Positions 1 to 11,079 of a DNA stretch of 64,000 nucleotides are shown one piece after another (position 1 is the stretch's first letter; every line of letters starts with the position of its first letter). Both the position numbers and the translations under genes were made by a program. The notes beneath the pieces were generated by a model. The model searched no databases and was not told the DNA's origin. It saw only the letters and a list, made by a program, of their open reading frames with translations. This stretch comes from Thinopyrum elongatum (Eukaryota; Streptophyta; Magnoliopsida; Poales; Poaceae): assembly GCA_011799875.1 (NCBI GenBank), contig CM022300.1, positions 233,068,903 to 233,132,902 on the forward strand. The letters run 5' to 3'.

Positions 1-2508
1 CGACGTCTGCCTCTACTCGCGTTACCCTAAGACAGTGTGGCCGTGGGTGTCACATGCTCGTCTCTGTTTCCGTCGTCGCTACCGCGACGACGTCCGCCTT
101 GACTCGCATTACCCTAAGGCAGTGGTGGCAGAGGTGTCACGTGCTCGTCTCGGTGTCCGTCATGGCTACTGTGGCGACGTCCGCCTTGACTTGTGTTACC
201 CTAAGACAGGGTGGCAGTGTTGTCACGCACTCGTCTCGGCATCCGTTGGCGCTACCGGGATGACGTCCGCCTCGACTTGCGTTACCCTAAGACAGCGTGG
301 CAGTGGTATCACGTCCTCGTCTCGGCGTCCGTCGTCGCTACCGCGGATGACGTCGTGTCCACTCGCGTTACCCTAAGACAGGTGGTAGTGGTGTTACGTG
401 CTCGTCTCAGAGTCCGTTGTCGCTACCGCGACAACATCCGCCTTGACTAGGGTTATGCTAAGTCAGGGTGGCACTGGTGTCACGTTCTCGTCTCGGCGTC
501 CGTCGTCGCTACTGCGACGACATCCGCCTCGACTCGCATTACGCTAAGACAGCGTGGCAGCGTTGTCATGTGCTCATTCGGCGTCCATTGTCGCTACCGG
601 GATGACATCCGCCTCGACTTGCATTACCCTAAGATAGCGTGGCAGTGGTATCACGTCCTGTCTCGGCGTCCATCGTCGCTACCGCGATGATGTCCGCCTC
701 GACTCGCGTTAACTAAGACAGGGTGGCAGTGGTGTTACATGCTCGTCTCGGTGTCCGTATCTCTACCGCGATGAAATCCGCCTTGACTGGGGTTATGCTA
801 AGACAGGGTGGCAGTGGTGTCACGTGCTCGTCTCGGTGTCCGTCATCGCTACCGCGACGACATCCGCCTCGACTCGCGTTACGCTAAGACAGGTGGCAGC
901 GGTCTCACATGCTCGTCTCGGTGTCCGTCCTCGCTACCGCGACGACTTCTGCCTCGACTCGCGTTACGCTAAGATAGGGTGGCAGTGGTGCACGTGCTCG
1001 TCTTGGCGTCCAACCTTGCTCAGTGGGTGGCAGTGTTCCGTCGTCGCTACCATGACGACGTCTGGCTCGAGTTCGCGTTACCTAAGACAGAGTGGCACTG
1101 TGTTCACGTGCTCGTCTCGGCATCCGTCGTCCCTACCACGATGTGACGTCCGCCTCAACTCGGGTTACCCTAAGGTAGGGTGGAGGCAGTGGTGTCATGT
1201 GCTCGTCTCGGCGTCCATTGTCGCTACGCTACGATGTCCGCATCGACTCGCGTAACCCTAAGACAGGGCGGCAGTGGTGTCACGTGCTCATCTCGGTGTC
1301 GTCGTCGCTACCGCAATGATGTCCGCCTCGACTCGCGTTACCTTAAGACAGGGTGGCAGTGGTGTCACGTGCTCGTCTCGGATTCCATCATTGCTACTGC
1401 GATGACGTCCGCCTTGACTCGTGTTACCCTAAGACAGCGTGGTAGTGTGTTGTCACGTGCTCGTCCAGTGTCCGTCATCACTACCGGGATGACGTCCGAC
1501 TCGACTCGCGTTACCCTAAGACAGCGTGGACGGGGGTGTCATGTGCTTGTCTCGACGTCTGTCGTCGCTACCGTGACGACGTCCGCCTCGACCCGCGTTA
1601 CCCTAAGACAGGGTGGCAGTGGTGGTCCGTGCTCGTCTCGGAGTACGTTGTCGCTACCGCGATGACATCCGCCTTGACTTGGGTTATGCTAAGACAGGGA
1701 GGCAGTGGTGTCATGTGCTCATCTCATTGTCCGTCCTCGCACCGCCAAAACATCGCCTCGACTCTTGTTACGCTAAGACAGAGTGGCACTGGTGTCAAGT
1801 GCTCATCTCGGCGTCTGTCGTCGTACCACGACGACATCCGCCTCAAATCGCGTTACCCTAAGGTAGGGGTGCAGTGGTGTCATGTGCTCGTCTCGGTGTC
1901 CGTCGTTGCTACCGCGACGACGTCTGCCTTGACTCGCTTAACCCTAAGACAGGGCGGCAGTGGTGTCGTGGGCTCGTCTCGGCGTCCGTCATCACTATCG
2001 CGATGACGTCCGCCTCTACCACGTTACCCTAAGATAGGGTGGCAGTGGTGTCACGTGCTCATCTCAGAGTACGTCGTCGCTACCGCGACGAAATCCGCCT
2101 TGATTGGGGTTATGCTACGACAGGGTGGCAGTGGTGTCACGTGCTTGTCTTATCGTTCGTCCTCGCTACCGCGACGACATCCGCCTCGACTCGCGTTATG
2201 CTAAGACAGGGTGGCAGTGGTGTCACGTGCTCGTCTCGGCAAAGTCCTCGCTACACGACGATGACATCGCGTCGACTCATGTAAGCTATGACAGGGTTCG
2301 TATGGTTTCACATGCTTGTCCGGATCCGTCCTCATACGCGATCGGACGTCGCCTCGACTAGGTAAGTAGACAGGGTGGCAGTGGTGTCACATGCTACGTC
2401 TTGCGCCGTCCTCGCTAATGACGAGACGTATCGGTCGACTCGCGTCGTGTGACAAGGATGGCAGTGGTGGCCAGTGTTGTTCCGGTGGGTCCGTCCTTGC
2501 TACTGCGA
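1..2508. other. Error-rich duplicate of array sequence 2509-4552
   Basis: Bases 1 to about 2039 align nearly base for base with 2509 to about 4553, starting at an offset of 2508 and ending at about 2514. The differences are mostly scattered one-base gains or losses, plus larger slips near 1020-1030. Bases 2040-2508 are array-derived but progressively more corrupted, and then the sequence restarts cleanly at 2509. In a satellite whose other monomers differ mainly by substitution, an indel-dominated copy suggests unpolished long-read consensus at a contig or gap edge. A true local duplication with fast decay is possible but less likely. Confidence 0.75.
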
Positions 2509-2578
2509 CGACGTCTGCCTCTACTCGCGTTACCCTAAGACAGTGTGGCCGTGGGTGTCACATGCTCGTCTCTGTTTC

Positions 2579-2600
2579 CGTCGTCGCTACCGCGACGACG
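2579..2600. repeat. Representative 9-bp perfect hairpin within the 86-bp monomer
   Basis: CGTCGTCGC at 2579-2587 and GCGACGACG at 2592-2600 are exact reverse complements separated by TACC. The same inverted repeat, intact or with one or two transitions, recurs in most monomers of all array segments. One clean example of many is annotated. Confidence 0.85.
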
Positions 2601-2645
2601 TCCGCCTTGACTCGCATTACCCTAAGGCAGTGGTGGCAGAGGTGT

Positions 2646-2651
2646 CACGTG
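2646..2651. promoter_or_regulatory. Representative G-box-like CACGTG palindrome in the array monomer
   Basis: CACGTG lies within GTGTCACGTGCTCG. In plants this hexamer is the core bound by many bZIP and bHLH factors. It recurs at a fixed phase in most monomers, with decayed forms CATGTG, CACATG and CGCGTG in the rest. The motif is seen directly; any binding is inference. Confidence 0.4.
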
Positions 2652-5600
2652 CTCGTCTCGGTGTCCGTCATGGCTACTGTGGCGACGTCCGCCTTGACTT
2701 GTGTTACCCTAAGACAGGGTGGCAGTGTTGTCACGCACTCGTCTCGGCATCCGTGGTCGCTACCGGGATGACGTCCGCCTCGACTTGCGTTACCCTAAGA
2801 CAGCGTGGCAGTGGTATCACGTCCTCGTCTCGGCGTCCGTCGTCGCTACCGCGATGACGTCCGTGTCCACTCGCGTTACCCTAAGACAGGGTGGTAGTGG
2901 TGTTACGTGCTCGTCTCAGAGTCCGTTGTCGCTACCGCGACAACATCCGCCTTGACTAGGGTTATGCTAAGTCAGGGTGGCACTGGTGTCACGTTCTCGT
3001 CTCGGCGTCCGTCGTCGCTACTGCGACGACATCCGCCTCGACTCGCATTACGCTAAGACAGCGTGGCAGCGTTGTCATGTGCTCATCTCGGCGTCCATTG
3101 TCGCTACCGGGATGACATCCGCCTCGACTTGCATTACCCTAAGATAGCGTGGCAGTGGTATCACGTCCTCGTCTCGGCGTCCATCGTCGCTACCGCGATG
3201 ATGTCCGCCTCGACTCGCGTTAACCTAAGACAGGGTGGCAGTGGTGTTACATGCTCGTCTCGGTGTCCGTCATCTCTACCGCGATGAAATCCGCCTTGAC
3301 TGGGGTTATGCTAAGACAGGGTGGCAGTGGTGTCACGTGCTCGTCTCGGTGTCCGTCATCGCTACCGCGACGACATCCGCCTCGACTCGCGTTACGCTAA
3401 GACAGGGTGGCAGCGGTCTCACATGCTCGTCTCGGTGTCCGTCCTCGCTACCGCGACGACTTCTGCCTCGACTCGCGTTACGCTAAGATAGGGTGGCAGT
3501 GGTGTCACGTGCTCGTCTTGGCGTCCAACCTTGCTACAGTGGGTGGCAGTGTTCCGTCGTCGCTACCATGACGACGTCTGGCTCGAGTCGCGTTACCCTA
3601 AGACAGAGTGGCACTGGTGTCACGTGCTCGTCTCGGCATCCGTCGTCCCTACCACGATGACGTCCGCCTCAACTCGGGTTACCCTAAGGTAGGGTGGCAG
3701 TGGTGTCATGTGCTCGTCTCGGCGTCCATTGTCGCTACCGCTACGATGTCCGCATCGACTCGCGTAACCCTAAGACAGGGCGGCAGTGGTGTCACGTGCT
3801 CATCTCGGTGTCCGTCGTCGCTACCGCAATGATGTCCGCCTCGACTCGCGTTACCTTAAGACAGGGTGGCAGTGGTGTCACGTGCTCGTCTCGGATTCCA
3901 TCATTGCTACTGCGATGACGTCCGCCTTGACTCGTGTTACCCTAAGACAGCGTGGTAGTGTTGTCACGTGCTCGTCTCAGTGTCCGTCATCACTACCGGG
4001 ATGACGTCCGACTCGACTCGCGTTACCCTAAGACAGCGTGGCAGTGGTGTCATGTGCTTGTCTCGACGTCTGTCGTCGCTACCGTGACGACGTCCGCCTC
4101 GACCCGCGTTACCCTAAGACAGGGTGGCAGTGGTGTCACGTGCTCGTCTCGGAGTACGTTGTCGCTACCGCGATGACATCCGCCTTGACTGGGGTTATGC
4201 TAAGACAGGGAGGCAGTGGTGTCATGTGCTCATCTCATTGTCCGTCCTCGCTACCGCAACAACATCCGCCTCGACTCTTGTTACGCTAAGACAGAGTGGC
4301 ACTGGTGTCAAGTGCTCATCTCGGCGTCTGTCGTCGCTACCACGACGACATCCGCCTCAACTCGCGTTACCCTAAGGTAGGGTTGCAGTGGTGTCATGTG
4401 CTCGTCTCGGTGTCCGTCGTTGCTACCGCGACGACGTCTGCCTTGACTCGCTTAACCCTAAGACAGGGCGGCAGTGGTGTCGTGGGCTCGTCTCGGCGTC
4501 CGTCATCACTATCGCGATGACGTCCGCCTCTACTCACGTTACCCTAAGACAGGGTGGCAGTGGTGTCACGTGCTCGTCTCGGCGTCCGACGTTGCTACTG
4601 CGACAATGTCCGCCTCGTCTTGTGTTACCCAAAGACAGCGTGGCAGTGTTTTCATGTGCTCGTCTCGGCGTCCGTCGTTGCTACCGGGACGACATCTGCC
4701 TCGACTCGTGGTACGCCAAGACAGGGTTGCAGTGGTGTCACGTGCTCGTCTCGGCGTCCGTCCTCCCTACCGTGACGATGTTTGTATCGACCCGCGTTAC
4801 GCTATGACAGGGTGGCAGTGGTGTCACGTGCTTGTCTCGGCGTCCGTCCTCGCTACTGTGACGACATCTGCCTTGACTCACATTACGCTAAGACAGGGTG
4901 GCAGTGGTGTCACGTCCTCGTCTCGGCGTCCGTCCTCGCTACTGCGACGATGTCTGCGTCGACTAGCGTTACGCTATGACAGGGTGCCAGTGGTGTCACA
5001 TGCTTTTCTAGGCGTCCGTCATTGCTACCGCGACGACGTCTGCCTCTACTCACGTTACGATAAGACAAGGTGGCCATGGTGTCCCGTGCTCGTCTCTGTG
5101 TCCGTCATCCCTACCGCGACGACGTCCGCCTTGACTCACATTACCCTAAGACAGGGTGGCAGCGGTGTCACGTGCTCGTCTCGGCGTCCGTCATGGCTAC
5201 TACGACGACGTCCGCCTCGACTCGTGTTACCCTAAGACAGCGTGGCAGAGTTATCACGTGCTCGGCTCGGCGTCCGTCATCGCTACCGGGACGACGTCTG
5301 CCTAGATTTGCATTACCTTAAGACAGCGTGGCAGTGGTATCACTTCCTTGTCTCGGTGTCCGTCGTCGCTACCGCGACGACGTCCGCCTTGACTCGCGTT
5401 ACCCTATGACAGGGTGGTAGTGGCGTCACATGCTCGTCTCGGATTCCGTCATTGCTACTGCGACGACATCCGCCTCAACTCGTGTTACCCTAAGACAGCG
5501 TGGCAGTGTTGTCACGTGCTCGTCTCGGCGTCCGTCGTCGCTACCGGGACGACGTCCGCGTCGACTCGCGTTACCCTAAGACAGCATGGCAGTGGTGTCA

Positions 5601-6533
5601 CGTGCTTGTCTCGGCGTCCATCTATGCTACCGCGATGACGTCTGCCTCGACCCGCGTTACCCTAAGACAGGGTGGCAGTGGTGTCACGTGCTCGTCTCGG
5701 AGTACGTCGTCGCTACCGTGACGACATCCACCTTGACTGAGGTTATGCTAAGATAGGCTGGCAGTGGTGTCACGTGCTTGTCTCATTGTCCGTCCTCGCT
5801 ACCGCGAGAACATCCGCCTCGACTCGTGTGACGCTAAGACAGAGTGGCACTGGTATCACGTGCTTGTCTCGGCGTCCGTCGTTGCTACCACGACGACATC
5901 TGCCTCAACTCGCGTTACCCTAAGGTAGGGTGGTAGTGGTGTCATGTGCTCCTTTCGACATCCGCCTCGACTCGCGTAACCCTAAGACAAGGCGGCAGTG
6001 GTGTCGCGTGCTCATCTCGGCGTCCATCGTTGCTACCGTGATGACGTCCGCCTCTACATGCGTTACCCTAAGACAGGGTGGCAGTGGTGTCACGTGATCG
6101 TCTCGGCGTCCGACGTTGCTACTGCGACGACGTCCGCCTCGACTCATGTTACCCTAAGAGAGCGTGGCAGTGTTGTCACGTGCTCGTCTCGGCGTCCGTC
6201 GTCGCTACCGGGATGACATCCGCCTCAACTCGCATTACGCTAAGACAGGTTTGCAGTGTTGTCACGTGCTTGTCTCGGTGGCCGTCCTCGCTACCGCGAT
6301 GATGTCTGCGTCGACTCCTGTTATGCTATGATGGGGTGGCAGTGGTGTCACGTGCTTGTCTCGGCGTCTGTCCGCGCAACCGCTATGACATCCGGGTCTA
6401 CTCACGTTACGCTAAGACAGGGTGGCAGTGGTGTCACGTGCTCGTCTCGGCGTCCGTCCTTGCTACCGCGACGACGTCTGCGTCGAATCATGTTACGCTA
6501 TGACAGGGTGGCAGTGGTGTGACGTGCTTGTCT

Positions 6534-6736
6534 GTGGGGGAAGCAGTCCGTGTGGCGCGGCCACGGACATCAAGCCCGCCTCCGGCAGCTCCTCTAGCAG
6601 CAGCGACGACTCCTGGGAATCCAGCGACCCTCCTGAGCCCAGCTATTCTCCGGAGTCCAGTGAGGATAGCTACATGCCACCGAGCTCTCGCCGTGCCCGG
6701 AGCGCGGCAGCGGCGTCTGCTCGGCGTCGTCGGTGA
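6534..6736 (+). pseudogene. C-terminal fragment of an unidentified Ser-rich reading frame
   Basis: Right after the array breaks off, a plus-strand frame continues to a TGA at 6734-6736. It codes for about 66 residues of low-complexity composition: a run of serines with Asp and Glu (SSSSSSDDSWESSD), a Pro/Ser/Glu stretch (PPEPSYSPESSEDSY), then an Arg/Ala-rich basic tail ending in ARRRR. Upstream the frame runs into satellite DNA, so the true N-terminus is missing and the longer frame from 6422 is a chimera of array and fragment. An AT-richer stretch resembling a 3' untranslated region follows. I do not recognise the family. It could be the tail of a transposon-encoded or captured protein, or a chance frame. 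Confidence 0.35.
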
Positions 6737-8074
6737 TACCCAGCAGCCGGGGTCCCTTGAAGTTTCCTTCTTTTGTTTCCCTGCGCGGAATTGTGACAAA
6801 CCTCGTGGGGGTATGTAAAAAACTGTAATGCTTTTGCTCCAATGTTTATTATTCCAAGTATGATGTTGCAGCCACACATCTTGCTTCGGCATGGTTCCCC
6901 CTTTTTTGTTCTCGCGGTAGCTTAGTGCTCTACGCCAGCAGGTCCCAGTCCCCAGGCAGGCTTCAGCCATCGCTGGTAAGCCAGGTCGCGATGTCGTGGT
7001 CAAGGCCAAGAGGTGAGCGGCCCGAGGTCCGGTAAGAGCTCCTGAGGCGCGATGCTCAAGAGGTCCCCTTTGGCATGCAAACAGCTCCCTGGAGGCCAAA
7101 AAGGGAAGCGGCATTGCCGAAGCAAGATTGTGAGAATCAAAATACCGGACGATGAGGTTCACTCTGATATGCATGGGTGACTTATCTTAGTAGGCCTGAC
7201 GTGATTCCTTTGCGCAGCGCCCGATTGTGCCTTGGCAGTGATGCTTCCAGGTAGGGCTCACGCCGACCTCCCCTTCTCCCTGCTCATCTTGGTGCTCTAC
7301 GTCCTCGGGTCCCGACCCTCGAGCGAGGCTCAACCGCCGCTGGTATGCCAGGTCGCGACGCCGTGGTCAAGGCCAGGGGGTGAGGGCTGGAGAGTCAGTA
7401 AGAGCTCCTGAGGCACGATGCTCAGGAGCCCCCCTTTAACGTACAAGCGAATTGCGTGAAAAAGGGACGGCCGACGGGGCCACCCGTGGCTAAACTCCAT
7501 GGATTCCTGTGGGTTAGTCCGAGAGAAGAGTATAACTCATAATCGCGCTTGCTGTCCTGCTGCTGATCTTTCCGCAAGAAGATGAAGGCACTGAGGATCT
7601 GGGGAGGTGACGTGCCCGGGGCAGGCTGCGAGCTAGAGCTCGATCTCTCAGATTTGTCAGCATTGCAAGGATGAACCCGAGCACTAGCGCCGTGCCAGCA
7701 TGTGTAGCCCCCGTTGCGGAATGAGCAAGAGGCTGGTCGGCAATGCGGGAGGCCGCGGAGGTGATAGAACACCAGGCAAGCAGATGATAACATAAATCAA
7801 CCCATAGATAAGGTAGAGCTAGTTCTGATAGAAGCAAAACGATACATGCCACAGGGACGGACCCACCGGCTTGGGGATAATGCAGCCCGAGGGGCGCCCC
7901 CAAATGAACAAACCAGAAAATGTCACCTGGCACTGTTGCTGAAGAGATATTGGAGTAGCTGAAGACGCGTGCTGCAGAAGTCGCTCCTGATGAGCCGCCC
8001 AGGCCCTGAACCTCGGGAGGCTTTGGGGTCCCGGGGGGCTCGCGAGGATCCATCTCCTCCTCTGACAAGATAGC
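6737..8074. other. Non-coding, transposon-derived sequence left of the gypsy remnant
   Basis: No convincing coding sequence is seen here. It differs in composition from the array and contains a diverged 155-bp direct repeat. A 184-codon minus-strand frame (7514-8068) has no recognisable domain and overlaps other equally unconvincing frames. The region may be the internal 3' part of the gypsy element, whose integrase, RNase H and 3' LTR are not seen, or a separate element. It does not resemble the LTR at 11080-12014. Confidence 0.5.
6925..7446. repeat. Pair of diverged direct repeats, about 155 bp each
   Basis: Bases 6925-7080 and 7292-7446 share the same succession of blocks: GTGCTCTACG, CAGGTCGCGA, CGTGGTCAAGGCCA, GTAAGAGCTCCTGAGGC, CGATGCTCA and CCCCTTT. 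Many substitutions separate them, so the duplication is old. The spacing is about 367 bp. Such internal repeats are common in non-coding parts of plant gypsy elements; no function is evident. Confidence 0.7.
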
Positions 8075-8503
8075 CTAGCATCTGGCCTCATGAGCCACCA
8101 GGACGCCCCGCATGTGGTGCTGGAATGCAGCAGCTGTGCTCAACAAGCCCAAAGGCATGCGAACATAGCTGTTAGGGTGATCCTCGCATCGGCCAGCGCG
8201 GGACGGCCAGAAGCGCTCCTGAGATGCGGCCCTGTTGAGCCCTGGGATGTTGACGTAGACGCGCAGCTCGCTGTCCTCGCCGGGAGAAGTAGCCGCGCCA
8301 GGTGGTTGGCGATGGTCGCCCCGCATAGCTCTTGCCTCCTGAAGCTCCTTGATTGCCTTGGTGATGACCTCCTGAGCACCTGGCACCTCGCGCCTTGTAC
8401 CCTCCTCGCTGAAGCGCGCGCCGAAGCACGCCTCCACATAGTGCCCGAGTGCCTCCCTGGTGACGTTGGCCAGATCAGAGGCCCTCCAGAGGAGAGCCCC
8501 CAA
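8075..8503 (-). pseudogene. Reverse transcriptase remnant of the gypsy element
   Basis: The frame ends with a block (YVRMPLGLLSTAAAFQHHM) that resembles the conserved palm segment of gypsy reverse transcriptases, in which a Met-Pro-Phe-Gly-Leu core precedes an Ala-Thr-Phe-Gln type motif. About 40 residues earlier LRVYVNIPGLNRA resembles the segment around the first catalytic aspartate, but an Asn stands where Asp is expected. Only about 20 poorly matching residues separate the two blocks, so the region between them appears deleted or scrambled. The frame stops right after the second block and the catalytic YxDD motif is absent. A full gypsy RT domain is about 200 residues or more, so this is a truncated relic. 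It lies just downstream of the protease relic, as expected in gag-pol. Confidence is moderate because divergence is high. Confidence 0.55.
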
Positions 8504-8536
8504 GCCCAGCCTGAGAGGGCCACCGGGCGCGCCTTC

Positions 8537-9255
8537 CTATGCGAGAGAGGGAGGCGCCCCGTCAGTGGGCGCAGGGCCTGAGGTGGTGCCGCTGGGCACC
8601 CCGCTCTCCTGAGGTCCTTGGCGGTGCAGCTGCTTCTTCTTCTTGGGGACAGCCTCAGGAGGGTAGACAGCGCCTTCATCGTCTGCGTTCTCGACCACCG
8701 CAGACTGGTAGGCACGCTCGAGAGAGCACACCGCGTCCTTCTCCTCGCAGGCGACCGTGATGACGCCGCAGCTCCCTGGCATCTTTAGGACATTATAACC
8801 ATGAGGAGTCACCACCATGAACTTGGCCAGGGCCGGATACCCAAGGATGGCGTTGTATGGAAGGCGAATGTGGGCGACGTCGAAGTCGATGAGCTCGGTG
8901 CGGTAGTTGTCGCGTTTGCCGAAGGTGACAGGGAGGCGGATCTGCCCTATCAGGGCGGTGGAGCCGTCGGTCACTCCTGAGAAAGGCTTGGTAGGCTACA
9001 GCCTGTCGTAGGGCACCTGGAGTCGGTCGAATGTCTCAATGGAGAGACTGTTGAGCCCCGCACCACCATAGATGAGAGTCTTGGTGACGAGCACATTGCT
9101 GATGGTAGGCGAGCAGAGCATCGGGAGAGCGCCGGCAGTTGCCGCGCACTTGAGTTAATCGGATGGGCTGAAGGTGATGGTGCACTTGGACCACCTGAGC
9201 GGACGCGTTGCCTCGAGCTTTGGGAGGGCCGCGTTCACCTCACGGGAAAACTTGC
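8537..9255 (-). pseudogene. Retroviral-type aspartic protease relic of the gypsy element
   Basis: The frame codes for the protease (retropepsin-like) domain typical of plant gypsy gag-pol. The block IRLPVTFGKRDNYRTELIDF and the block LPYNAILGYPALAKFM are clear, followed by HGYNVLKMPG. The catalytic loop reads LIYGGAGLN at about 9050-9076, and the position where the Asp of the Asp-Gly/Ser-Gly triad belongs is Tyr (TAT at 9068-9070), so the enzyme would be inactive. In-frame stops lie at 9155-9157 (TAA) and 8996-8998 (TAG), and a frameshift near 9250 separates it from gag. A Lys/Gln-rich linker after the domain (KKKKQLHRQ) leads to a further stop before the RT relic. Confidence 0.8.
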
Positions 9256-10837
9256 TTGAAGATGCGATGAGAGGCAAGGGCCTGAGCGCCGCCCAGGATG
9301 CAGGCGATGGCACGAGGCTCCAGCCCCCTCGTCCTGGTGGTGGTCGTCGTTCCTTCTTGGTGGCTGCGGCAGCGGAGGAAGGCTAGTGTTGCCCTAAGGG
9401 CGGTCTTCACAAGGCTGGTCTCTCCAGGGGCCCTCGTGAGGCTGGCCCTGCCAGAGGTCCTCACGAGGCTGATCGCGCCATTCTTGGCGGGGGACGCGGC
9501 CGTCCCAGCGTCCTCCACCTCGGCCTCCTCCGCGGTCGTAGCCTCGGTCGCTGTGCTCGGGGCGTCGACCGAGGCGGCCATCGCGGGATGGCCCTGAGCT
9601 CCTGGCAGTCGTTGGTGTTGTGGCTGTGCACGTTGTGGAAGACGCAGAATGGGTGGCTGCCCTTGGATGACTCTGGGTGGTCGCAGCCGCGCTTCATCTC
9701 TGGTTCGGCCGCGAGCACGGCCGGTCCCTTGCGCTACACGTCCTTGGCTTTGGCCTTCTTGTCTTCTGGGTCAGCCCCTGGGAGCTCCAGGAGAGAGAGG
9801 CGACCTTCCTCAGCTCTTACGCACTTGGTTGCCATGTTGAACATCTCCAGAGCCATGCACAGGTCCTCATTTATGGCGAGCTCCTCCTTCATCTTCACGT
9901 CGTGGACGCCATCCATGAACACTGAGATGATGGCCTCGTCCGACACCTTGGGGATCTTGAGGCGGACGCTGTTGAAGCGCTGGATGTACTTCTACAAGGT
10001 CTCTCCTGGCTATTGCTTGATGCGTCGCAGGTCACCCACAGCCGGTGGATGGTCGTGAGTGCCCTGGAAGTTGGCGACAAAACGCTCTCGCATTTCGTCC
10101 CAGGACCAGACCGATCCCGCGGGCAGGTTCAGGGGCCACGAGTGCGCACCATCCTTGAGGGCCATGGGAAACCAGTTCGCCATAACCTTCTTGTCGTCGT
10201 TGGCTACCTCGATGATCAGCTTGTGGAGCTGCAGGAACTCGGCAGGGTCGGGGGTGCCGTCGTAGCGCGGAGGCAGGTCAGGCTTGAACTTCCCCGGCCA
10301 GACGACGCTGCGAAGCTCCAGAGTGAATGCGCGGCAACCCGCTGTGGTCACGGGAGCCCGTCGTGGAGGTGGAGCCTGGTCTTGGTGCTCGCGGGCCACC
10401 GCTGCAGGCGGCGCGCGGTCTTGACGCGGCAGTGCTGGGAGTGAACGAGCATCTTCTTGCGACCGCTGTACCACCTGGCAGCTTTCTTCTTCACGCACCG
10501 GTGCCCTGCGCGGCGGGTCGCGCCGCGGGGCCTCGCGCCTTGCCTTGAGGGCGACCTCTTGACGGGGAGGTGGAGGAGGTGCTCCGTGGGCCACATCACC
10601 CGCAGCAGGCGGCGGGTGAGGCAGCGAGCGAGACGGTGCAGGAGAGTCCCCGGCTGCACTGACCAGCTCGGCGATGTAGTCCAGCCAGTCTTCGTAGAGG
10701 TCGTCCACGGGGTGGTAGCGCAGGAGCTCGCGTGCCATGAGCAACGCAGCCTGTCCGTTCACCAGCCCGCGACGAGTATGAGATGACAAACCAGCCGGAG
10801 TCAGCGACGGGGTGGCGGTGCGCCCATCCCGCCGCAC
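9256..10837 (-). pseudogene. Gag relic of the gypsy element
   Basis: This would be the nucleocapsid/capsid polyprotein of a gypsy element. The N-terminal 180 codons are Pro- and Arg-rich and poorly conserved. The gag core follows at about 10280-10010 (FKPDLPPRYDGTPDPAEFL, then a Trp-containing block WSWDEMRERFVANFQGTHDHP) and continues after two in-frame TAG codons (10010-10012, 9992-9994) into the segment beginning VSDEAIISVFMDGV. A third stop sits at 9734-9736, ahead of a Cys/His block (FCVFHNVHSHNTNDCQEL) that looks like a zinc-knuckle-type motif. A frameshift near 9590 moves the frame on toward the protease. The start is uncertain: the open frame begins at a GTG codon and the real ATG may lie closer to the primer-binding site. 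Confidence 0.8.
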
Positions 10838-11079
10838 AGAAGGGTGTAGCGATGAAGCTTGCTGCTCATGCCCCGTGGGGCGGTGGCGGCGTTCGCCACT
10901 GGAGACGGGGGACGGCGAGGGCAGCCATCACCCGCCAGCGCTGTCTGAGCGACGCGGGCGGCGAGAACGGCCCGGCGCTCAACACGAGCTCGACTAGCAT
11001 AAGCCATGGAAGCGGTGGAGCGATGGTGGATCGACCGGCGGAAGAGAGGCTCCGACGCACCCGTACCTGGCACGCCAAA
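10838..11079 (-). other. Gypsy leader with primer-binding-site region
   Basis: Between the LTR and gag. Directly inside the LTR end (11079 downward, minus strand) the sequence reads TTTGGCGTGCCAGGTACGGG, the expected place of a tRNA primer-binding site. I cannot assign the tRNA without a search. The rest shows no coding frame I would trust. Confidence 0.55.

Larger units (their letters stand above)
1..6533. repeat. 86-bp tandem repeat array, segment A
   Basis: Head-to-tail monomers of 86 bp fill this stretch. The period is seen from recurring landmarks such as GGTGGCAGTGGTGTCACGTG and TTACCCTAAGACAG at 86-bp steps. Each monomer typically holds a CACGTG box, a CTCGTCTCGGCG stretch, a perfect inverted repeat CGTCGTCGC-TACC-GCGACGACG and a TTACCCTAAGACAG or TTACGCTATGACAG tail. 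A consensus monomer has about 15 CpG dinucleotides. Variation between monomers is mostly C/T and G/A at those CpGs. About 76 monomers are present, but roughly 28 of them (bases 1 to about 2508) are a second, error-rich copy. The array stops at about 6533 inside a monomer, where unrelated sequence begins. I do not recognise the satellite family. No coding function is supported. Confidence 0.95.

Noticed and set aside
2868..2886. Telomeric repeat (TTACCCTAA in each monomer resembles plant CCCTAAA)
   Set aside because: Only one CCCTAA per 86 bp, never in tandem; many monomers have CGCTAA or CGCTATG instead.
1..6533. CRISPR array
   Set aside because: There is no alternation of conserved repeats with unique spacers; the whole 86-bp unit is repeated, and the context is a plant-type genome.
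7514..8068. 184-codon minus-strand frame as a gene
   Set aside because: No recognisable domain, overlapping frames of similar length in the same region, and a location between transposon remnants.
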